18,159 nucleotides of DNA from UBA4742 sp002403895. Lineage in GTDB: Bacteria; Actinomycetota; Acidimicrobiia; Acidimicrobiales; Acidimicrobilacustridaceae. The notes below the pieces were generated by a model. The model had not been told where the DNA came from and made no database searches. It was given only the letters and a program-made list of their open reading frames with translations. The translations under genes and the position numbers were made by a program. Positions 12,845-18,159 of this stretch are shown one piece after another; the stretch's first letter is position 1; each line of letters starts with the position of its first letter. The stretch covers positions 1 to 18,159 of the forward strand of contig DAISGD010000062.1 of NCBI GenBank assembly GCA_036823295.1. The letters run 5' to 3'.

Positions 12845-14496
12845 GCCGGCGGCTCCACGGATCCCACCGGGTCAACTGCTCCGACCGAGTCGATCGGTGC
12901 GCCGGAGTCCTCTGCGGTGCCGGCGTCTTCCGGTACGCCCGGCATCGGCACCGGGGTACGGGGGAGGTAGATGAGCACGATGCCGGCACACACGAGGGCC
13001 ACCACCGCGGCCACCACCAGGGCGGCGCCCATAGCATCGGTGAAGGCCACCTTGGCCTCGGTGGCCAGCTGCGCACCCGCTGGGCCCAGGCTCTTGCCCG
13101 CGCCATACGCCCCACCCACCGAATCGCGGGCCTGCCCGGCGAGCAGAGCGGGCAGGCCGGCCACCTTGGTGGCCATGGTGGAGCGATAGGCCGACGCCAC
13201 CAGGCTGCCGACCACCGCGATACCAAGGGCTCCCCCCACCTCACGGGTGGTGTCGTTCACCGCCGAGCCCACTCCGGACTTGGCCAGCGGCACCGACGAC
13301 ACGATGGCGTTGGTGGCGGGTGCGGTGGTGCAGGCCATCCCGATACCCATGATGACCAAGCCGAAGGCCACCATCCCGTAGTTGCTCGTGGGGGTCAGCG
13401 AGGCCATCACCAGCAGGCCGATGGCCACCAGGGTGAGACCGAACGCCTGGACCCGGGCTTGGCCGAAGCGGGCGACGAACCCGGCGCTGCGGGGGGCGAA
13501 GATGACGAGCATGAAGGCCAGCGGCAGCGTGGCCAGCCCGGCCTGGAACGGCGAGAAGCCGAGCACGAACTGCAGGTACTGGGTCAGCACGAAGAACAGG
13601 CCGAACATGGCGAAGAACGTGAGGGTAATGGTGGTCGCCCCCACGCTGAAGCGGCGGTTGGCGAAGAACGCCATGGGCAGCATGGGGTGCGGGTTGTGGC
13701 GCTCCCAGGCCACGAAACCCACGGCGAAGACGGCGAACAGGGCGAAGCCGGCCACCGTCTCCGGCGATCCCCAGCCGTTCACCGGGGCTTCGATGATGGC
13801 GTAGAGCAGCGAGGCGAGGGCCACCACGCTCAGCAGGGCGCCGATCGGATCGAGCTTGCCGTGGTTGGGGTCCTTCGAGGTCGGGACGAGCACGGCACCG
13901 GCGGCGATGGCCACGATGACGATGGGCACGTTCACGAAGAACACCGATCCCCACCAGAAGTGCTCGAGCAGGAACCCGCTCATCACCGGGCCGATGGCGG
14001 CGCCAGCCCCGGCGAACCCGGCCCAGATGGCGATGGCCCGAGCCCGCTCCCCGGGCGGGAAGACATTGGCCAGGATCGACAGCGTGGCCGGCATGACGAA
14101 CGCCGCTCCCAGGCCCATCAGCGCCCGGGTGGCGATGAGCTGGTTGGGGCTGTTGGACAGGGTGGCCAGCAAGGAAGCGATGCCGAAGATGACGAGGCCG
14201 AGCTGGAGCGCGCCCCTGCGTCCGAACCGGTCGCCGAGCGCGCCCGCCGGGAGCAGCAGGCCGGCGAACACGATGGCGTAGGCGTCGACGATCCACTGCA
14301 GCTGGGTGCTGGTGGCCAGAAGGTCGCGCTGCAGGGTGGGCAGCGCCACGTTGAGCGCGCTGTTGCCCACCACCACGAGCACCAGGCTGAGGCACAAGAC
14401 GACGAGGATCTTCCAGCGCCGTTCGTAGACGGCCGGGTCGATCGGGGGCCCGGCCGGGCCGCTGGTTCCGGGAGCGGGGATGTCAGCGGTGGTCAT
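12841..14496 (-). CDS. MFS transporter, DHA2 (EmrB/QacA) family, 14-helix drug exporter
   Basis: This 551-residue proton-coupled exporter begins with LVVLCLSLVLVVVGNSALNVALPTL. It then has WIVDAYAIVFAGLLLPAGAL and the motif A form GDRFGRRG (88-95). The motif C-like segment is IWAGFAGAGAAIGPVMSGFL, and NDTTREVGGALGIAVVGSLVAS is typical of the DHA2 group. The number of hydrophobic segments fits fourteen helices. The C-terminus is a hydrophilic acidic tail of about 35 residues. ATG at 14496 is preferred; a TTG at 14505 would add three residues, and neither has a strong Shine-Dalgarno. The stop overlaps the tetR start. Substrate unknown; toxic amphiphiles or antibiotics are typical. Confidence 0.93.
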   Translation of the reverse strand: MTTADIPAPGTSGPAGPPIDPAVYERRWKILVVLCLSLVLVVVGNSALNVALPTLQRDLLATSTQLQWIVDAYAIVFAGLLLPAGALGDRFGRRGALQLGLVIFGIASLLATLSNSPNQLIATRALMGLGAAFVMPATLSILANVFPPGERARAIAIWAGFAGAGAAIGPVMSGFLLEHFWWGSVFFVNVPIVIVAIAAGAVLVPTSKDPNHGKLDPIGALLSVVALASLLYAIIEAPVNGWGSPETVAGFALFAVFAVGFVAWERHNPHPMLPMAFFANRRFSVGATTITLTFFAMFGLFFVLTQYLQFVLGFSPFQAGLATLPLAFMLVIFAPRSAGFVARFGQARVQAFGLTLVAIGLLVMASLTPTSNYGMVAFGLVIMGIGMACTTAPATNAIVSSVPLAKSGVGSAVNDTTREVGGALGIAVVGSLVASAYRSTMATKVAGLPALLAGQARDSVGGAYGAGKSLGPAGAQLATEAKVAFTDAMGAALVVAAVVALVCAGIVLIYLPRTPVPMPGVPEDAGTAEDSGAPIDSVGAVDPVGSVEPPA

Positions 14497-14545
14497 CGAG
14501 GTCAACTCGTTCTCAGCCGGTCAGGCATCGGGCAACCGTAGTTTC

Positions 14546-14561
14546 GCTACACGGGCGTAGC
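14546..14561. promoter_or_regulatory. Imperfect palindrome, candidate TetR operator of the exporter operon
   Basis: GCTAC (14546-14550), a 6-bp centre and GTAGC (14557-14561) form an inverted repeat; a further C/G pair inside the centre also matches. On the - strand it lies between TTGTGC (about -35) and TACGGT (about -10), 19 bp apart, upstream of the exporter. That is the usual place for a TetR autorepressor site. A half-site-like GTAG at 14539-14542 is adjacent. The divergent gene at 14623 could also be affected. Confidence 0.4.
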
Positions 14562-14610
14562 ACAACGCTTTCCAACCATCCGCACCCGGCGGGCATTCCC
14601 GATCTCGCCC

Positions 14611-14616
14611 TACGAT
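14611..14616 (+). promoter_or_regulatory. -10 element of a likely leaderless promoter
   Basis: TACGAT fits the TANNNT pattern and ends 6 nt before the GTG at 14623, so transcription would start at or next to the start codon. No Shine-Dalgarno is present before that GTG. No clear -35 box. Confidence 0.5.
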
Positions 14617-14622
14617 CCGGCG

Positions 14623-15915
14623 GTGCAGGTACTCACCCCGACCGAAGCCGCCGCCCTGGTGCGCCCCCACGACACCCTGGGCATCCCCCTCGGTCCCGGT
14701 CAGCCACCGGAGTTCCTCCACGCCCTCGGTGAGCGCGACGACTTCGAAGACGTCACCGTGTTCGGCGCGCTGCTCATCGACCTCTACGCCTTCTTCACCA
14801 AGCCCGGGGTGCACTACCTGAGCGGCTTCTACGGTCCGGCCGAGCGCTTCTTGTCGGAGACGGGGGCCGACGTGCAGTTCGTGCCCTCAGACTTCCGGCG
14901 CTTCACCCCCATCGCCGAGCGGCTCAAGCCCCGGGTGGTGGCCACCCTGGCCGCGCCGCCCGACCCGGACGGCTTCTGCAGCCTCTCACTGCACGCCGGC
15001 GCCACCTTCCACGAGATCCTGCGGGCGGCGGCGGACCCCGACCGCGTCCTGGTGGTGGAAGCCAACCCCGCCGCCCCTCGCACCCTGGGCTTGAAGCCGG
15101 AGTACCCCCACCGGGTCCACGTGGACCAGATCGACGTGCTGGTGGAGAGCGACCGGCCGCTGTTCGTGCTGCCCGACGCCGACGCCTCCGAGATCGACCG
15201 GCGCATCGCCGCCCACGTCCGTCCCTACATCACCGACGGCGCCACCCTGCAGACCGGCATCGGCGGCATTCCCTCGACGATCACCACCATGCTGGCCACC
15301 GATGACGGCGGCGACTACGGGATCCACTCCGAGATGTTCACCAACGGACTGATGCGCCTGCACAAAGCGGGCAAGGTCTCCAACGCGCGCAAGGGCCAGT
15401 ACGTGGGTATGTCCATCACCACGTTCGCGGCCGGGACGGAGGAGCTGTACGAGTTCCTTGACGGCAACGAGGAGGTGCGGTTCCTTCCGGTCGAGGTGGT
15501 CAACTCCCCCGAGATCGTGTCCAAGAACCGCAAGATGGTGACCATCAACGGGGCCATCACCATCGACCTGTGGGGCCAGGCCGTGGCCGACACCATCGGG
15601 TCCAAGCAGTTCTCTGGCATAGGGGGACACGAGGATTTCGTGTCGGTGGCTGGGTTCGAGCTGGAGGACCGATCGCTGCTGTGCCTGCCGTCGACCGCGA
15701 CCGTGGGCGGCCAGCGCATCAGCCGGATCGCGGCGGAGCTGGCGGCCGGTGCAGTGGTCACCACCCCGCGCCACCAGCTGGACCTGGTGGTGACGGAGTA
15801 TGGGGTCGCCTCGTTGCGGGGCCGCACCGTGAGGGAGCGGGCCATCGCGCTCGCCGGCATCGCCCACCCCGACTTCCACGAGCTCCTCCTGGCCCACGCC
15901 GGCACCCTCCGCTGA
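14623..15915 (+). CDS. Acetyl-CoA hydrolase/transferase family protein (4-hydroxybutyrate or acyl-CoA:acetate CoA-transferase type)
   Basis: This 430-residue class I-type CoA-transferase exchanges CoA between carboxylic acids through a glutamyl-CoA thioester. Visible signatures: GIGGIPSTI (212-220), YGIHSEMFTNGLMRL (232-246) with the catalytic-type Glu237, MVTINGAITIDLWGQAVAD (305-323), KQFSGIGGHEDFVSVA (328-343, the CoA-proximal glycine loop) and LVVTEYGVASLRGRTVRERA (388-407). Length and motif order match 4-hydroxybutyrate CoA-transferase and butyryl-CoA:acetate CoA-transferase relatives; the true acyl substrate cannot be read. The GTG start at 14623 is supported by the leaderless -10 and by the family N-terminus LTPTEAAALVRPHDTLGIPLG. 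The gene stands alone, divergent from the exporter and convergent with the sigma-like gene. Confidence 0.9.
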   Translation: MQVLTPTEAAALVRPHDTLGIPLGPGQPPEFLHALGERDDFEDVTVFGALLIDLYAFFTKPGVHYLSGFYGPAERFLSETGADVQFVPSDFRRFTPIAERLKPRVVATLAAPPDPDGFCSLSLHAGATFHEILRAAADPDRVLVVEANPAAPRTLGLKPEYPHRVHVDQIDVLVESDRPLFVLPDADASEIDRRIAAHVRPYITDGATLQTGIGGIPSTITTMLATDDGGDYGIHSEMFTNGLMRLHKAGKVSNARKGQYVGMSITTFAAGTEELYEFLDGNEEVRFLPVEVVNSPEIVSKNRKMVTINGAITIDLWGQAVADTIGSKQFSGIGGHEDFVSVAGFELEDRSLLCLPSTATVGGQRISRIAAELAAGAVVTTPRHQLDLVVTEYGVASLRGRTVRERAIALAGIAHPDFHELLLAHAGTLR

Positions 15916-15920
15916 TCCCT

Positions 15921-15939
15921 GCCCGGAACCCCATCGGGC
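15921..15939. terminator. Short hairpin between convergent genes
   Basis: GCCCG (15921-15925) and CGGGC (15935-15939) flank a 9-nt loop in the 33-bp gap between the stops of the CoA-transferase and the sigma-like gene. The position suits a bidirectional terminator, but the stem is short and lacks a T-tract on either side. Confidence 0.25.
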
Positions 15940-15948
15940 TCGTGCAGC

Positions 15949-17268
15949 TCAGGCCTCGATGATGCGGAACCAGCGCTTGCGTCGACGGGCCGGGGCCGCC
16001 GAGGACCGAGCCGCCGGACTCAGAAATGTCGGCTCGAAGGCGGGGACCACCGGCGCCGGGGCGTCCAGCGGTGGCGGCGGGGCCAACATGGCGCTGGTCT
16101 CGTCCGGGACCAACCCTTCGGCGACCCACTCCTCGACCCATTCACCTTCGGCCAGCCTGACATCCTCGGCAAGCGGGGCGACAACCGCGACCTCAGTCAC
16201 CGGCTCGGACCGCGATGCCAGCTTCCGATCAGGAGTCACGAGATCACCGATCATGAGCGCCGCCAGTTCCGGCTCGCTCCAGGCTGGGAGAGGGAGGGCC
16301 GGAGCCGTGGTCAGCGGCGCCGGTACGGGCCGGCGGGTCAAGGTCGGGTGAGCCGGGGCGGCCACGAACAAGGGCACGGGTGGGGGCGAGGGCGGCGGCG
16401 GGTTGGCGGCGGCCATGCCCCGACCGGCGGGCGGCAGGCGGTAGGCCACCGACCCCGCGACGGGCAGCCCGATGCGGCCCAGGGTCTCGATCAGTGCCGG
16501 CTTGAACCCGGCAGGAGCTAGCGAGATGGGGATGGCGGCCAGGACCACCACCGGATCCAGCGCCGGCGAGGCGGCGGTTCGGCACTTGGCGCAGCCGCGG
16601 AGGTGTTCGATGACCGCCCGGCGGGTCCCGGCCTCGAGTCGGGTGTGGCGCATCAGGGCTGCGGCCAGCTGGCTGCAGGCCGGCGCGCCCTGGCGCCACA
16701 CCAGTAGCACGCCGACGAGTTCCCGGAAGGCACCAGGCGTGCTGACGGTGAGATCGGCTACTGCGTCGATGGGGATCCCCAACAAGGCGGCGAGCTCGTG
16801 GTCATCGAAGCCGTAGCGCTCATGAAGATCCAGTACCTCGCCGGCGGATGCACCCAGCAGGGTCACCGTCTCGAACAGAAACGCGGCGACCGACTCCTCA
16901 CTGGCGAGGACACCGGGGTCGGTCCCGTGGGCCAGCCGATCGCCGGCAAAGGGACCGACGGCCAGGAGGAGATCCACCCGCAGGTGGTCGGCGGCCGTCG
17001 CCTGCTGCCCAGCGATGCGCAACACCTGCACCCCGAAGGGGTCGGGGCTCGAGGCCTCGGTGAGCTGACGGTGCACCTCGGCGAAGATGACGGCGCTGAG
17101 ATCGAGGGCATCGGCCGTGGTGAAGCCGCGATGGCTCAGCCGGTCATAGACCGGGTCGGCCCAGGCGTCGACCAGCATGCCGAAGGCAGACGCGTCCCCG
17201 GCCTGGAGCAGGCTGACGAACCCGGCGTCGCCGGTCCGGTCGCGCCGCACTCGGGGCCCCTCGTCCAT
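15949..17268 (-). CDS. ECF sigma factor-like protein with zinc-finger (anti-sigma-like) extension and Pro-rich tail
   Basis: The 439-residue protein starts like an ECF sigma factor. FVSLLQAGDASAFGMLVDAWADPVYDRL...DALDLSAVIFAEVHRQL (17-69) resembles region 2. LLGASAGEVLDLHERYGFDDHELAALLGIPIDAVADL (137-173) resembles the region 4 helix-turn-helix. Then comes GVLLVWRQGAPACSQLAAAL and RRAVIEHLRGCAKC (216-229), where H222, C226 and C229 give the HxxxCxxC pattern of zinc-binding anti-sigma domains. Residues 235-275 are mildly hydrophobic. From 285 on the chain is Pro/Ala-rich with acidic patches and ends RRRKRWFRIIEA. Similar sigma proteins with a C-terminal zinc-finger segment occur in actinobacteria. 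Regions 2 and 4 are divergent, so it may be a regulator that no longer acts as a normal sigma factor. ATG 17268 has only a weak purine-rich GAGAGA upstream. No separate anti-sigma gene is next to it. Confidence 0.75.
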   Translation of the reverse strand: MDEGPRVRRDRTGDAGFVSLLQAGDASAFGMLVDAWADPVYDRLSHRGFTTADALDLSAVIFAEVHRQLTEASSPDPFGVQVLRIAGQQATAADHLRVDLLLAVGPFAGDRLAHGTDPGVLASEESVAAFLFETVTLLGASAGEVLDLHERYGFDDHELAALLGIPIDAVADLTVSTPGAFRELVGVLLVWRQGAPACSQLAAALMRHTRLEAGTRRAVIEHLRGCAKCRTAASPALDPVVVLAAIPISLAPAGFKPALIETLGRIGLPVAGSVAYRLPPAGRGMAAANPPPPSPPPVPLFVAAPAHPTLTRRPVPAPLTTAPALPLPAWSEPELAALMIGDLVTPDRKLASRSEPVTEVAVVAPLAEDVRLAEGEWVEEWVAEGLVPDETSAMLAPPPPLDAPAPVVPAFEPTFLSPAARSSAAPARRRKRWFRIIEA

Positions 17269-17291
17269 ATTCTCTCTGTCGGCCGGGACCG

Positions 17292-17492
17292 GTGCCCGCT
17301 TTAGGGGCGAACGCCCTCGACCCGGTCGCCGGCCCCGACCTCAATGACCGGATCACCAGCCTGTTGGGCCTGGTCAAACACCTCACCGACGTGGAGCGCT
17401 TTTGGTTCCAGGCGGTCTGGGTGGGGAGTGATATCGAGTTCCACTGGACAGCTGATGACCCGGACGGCGACGGCCTCACCGGCATCGGCTAA
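17292..17492 (+). pseudogene. Truncated DinB/DUF664 family fragment
   Basis: The readable frame contains ITSLLGLVKHLTDVERFWFQ...VGSDIEFHWTADDPDGDG, which matches the middle of DUF664/DinB-like proteins, including the conserved metal-binding His in KHLTDVERFWF. Such proteins are normally about 160-170 residues with a helix before and two or three after this segment. Here only about 50 recognisable residues remain. The N-terminal part is replaced by unrelated sequence and a stop comes right after DPDGDG. It is therefore a remnant, cut on both sides, 13 bp before the tRNA 3' end. Confidence 0.7.
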
Positions 17493-17505
17493 CCAGGTCC
17501 TTCAG

Positions 17506-17577
17506 CGCCCCCGGCCGGAATCGAACCAGCGCATCCTCTTTAGGAGAGAGGTGCTCTATCCACTGAGCTACGAGGGC
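17506..17577 (-). tRNA. tRNA-Arg, anticodon CCT
   Basis: The - strand folds into a complete 72-nt cloverleaf. The acceptor GCCCTCG pairs with CGGGGGC (one T-G). The D arm is GCTC-AGTGGATA-GAGC. The anticodon arm is CCTCT-CTCCTAA-AGAGG with anticodon CCT, reading AGG. There is a 4-nt variable loop, and the T arm is GCTGG-TTCGATT-CCGGC. Discriminator base G; CCA is not encoded. The 3' end faces the DinB remnant. Confidence 0.95.
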
Positions 17578-17751
17578 GGGCGATGGCGAAAAGGTGGCGC
17601 GAAACCTCTTGTCGCCGTTGCAGCGGCCAAGCGTAGTTGGGGGTGAGGGTCGTTTTGGCGGCCTTCGGAGCAGTGCATATGTCTGAAAGGGGTCCGGATG
17701 ACGTCTCGGGCGCGCCGGAGCCCTGGCGGGACCGGGTGGGGTCGGCAGGGG

Positions 17752-18159
17752 TCAGGCGGCGAGTTGGCCGGGGGCCCGGTTGCGCTGGTGGCGGTGGAAG
17801 GCGACGGCGTTGACGACGAGGGCGTAGCCGAGGAGGTTGAGGTGCTGGCGGGCGTGACCGACGCTGTGGGCTCGGCGCAGATAGAGGGTGTCGTCGAGAT
17901 CGCGGTTGATGGACTCGGCGTCGTTGCGTCTGGGGTACAGCCGGGCGAAGTCGGGGTCCGATGCGGGTATGGGGCGGAGGTTCTCGGTGCGGTTGAGCTT
18001 GCGGGCCTGGTCGGTGTCGTTGCCGTGGAGGCGGATGGTGAGGGTGCCGCCGCCGTGGCGCTTGGGGAGCCGGTAGTCGTTGTACCAGCGGTAGCGGCCG
18101 TTGATATCGGCGTTGCGGTGGGTGCGGGTGCGGCCCAGTTCGGTGAAGGCGACGTCACC
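17752..18159 (-). mobile_element. Transposase, C-terminal part (IS4-like DDE family), partial at window edge
   Basis: The frame ending with TGA at 17752-17754 reads 135 residues: ELGRTRTHRNADINGRYRWYNDYRLPKRH near the edge, then DPDFARLYPRRNDAESINRDLD and LYLRRAHSVGHARQHLNLLGYALVVNAVAFHRHQR before the end. Y-x2-R-x3-E in YPRRNDAE fits the YREK block of IS4-type transposases and holds the last catalytic Glu. The expected Lys six residues later is Asp. The N-terminal DD part lies beyond the window. No terminal inverted repeat could be assigned in 17578-17751, which otherwise holds no gene. A different frame over the same bases gives a longer Thr/Ser/Pro-rich open frame that is only a shadow. 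Confidence 0.8.

Noticed and set aside
17568..18158. A 196-residue Thr/Ser/Pro-rich - strand open frame.
   Set aside because: Another frame over 17752-18159 gives a transposase C-terminus with a YREK-like motif; the Thr/Ser-rich frame is its shadow and also runs into the tRNA.

Overview
This is a high-GC (roughly 70%), strongly G/C-third-position window that looks actinobacterial. A class resembling the Acidimicrobiia fits best, but this rests on gene content: a CYP142-type P450 beside an Rv3520c-type LLM oxidoreductase, an ECF-like sigma protein with a zinc-finger extension, and apparently leaderless genes. The exact taxon cannot be fixed from the sequence.

Region 1 (1-5203) is a cobalamin lower-ligand (nucleotide loop) assembly operon on the + strand. 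It begins with the Ser/Thr-rich tail of an unseen upstream gene, then cobU, cobS, cbiB, cobD (PLP decarboxylase) and a fused HAD phosphatase-cobT. Together these make aminopropanol phosphate, attach it to the corrin, activate cobinamide with GTP, make alpha-ribazole phosphate and join the halves. The missing step is removal of the nucleotide-loop phosphate (CobC/CobZ role). The HAD domain fused to CobT is an obvious candidate for it and is the most interesting observation here. The start of cobD carries an in-frame duplication of its own initiation region.

Region 2 (5272-6812) holds a likely protein-deglycation pair: a low-molecular-weight phosphatase and a fructosamine/ribulosamine kinase overlapping by 4 bp. 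A strong hairpin separates it from the cob operon.

Region 3 (6863-9236) has a perfect 19-bp palindrome upstream of a two-gene unit, an F420-dependent LLM oxidoreductase and a CYP142-like P450. It is probably a steroid or lipid catabolic unit under a TetR-type repressor. A short decayed coding remnant seems to follow on the opposite strand.

Region 4 (9425-14496), all on the - strand, holds an MFS drug exporter overlapping its tetR regulator, then an HdeD-family membrane protein and an AT3-SGNH acyltransferase. A candidate operator lies in the MFS promoter.

Region 5 (14611-18159) holds an acetyl-CoA hydrolase/transferase family gene with a leaderless-type promoter. A convergent ECF-sigma-like protein with a zinc-binding HxxxCxxC segment follows, then a truncated DinB/DUF664 fragment, an intact tRNA-Arg(CCT) and the 3' part of a DDE transposase running off the window. 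The last part looks like a small decay or insertion zone.
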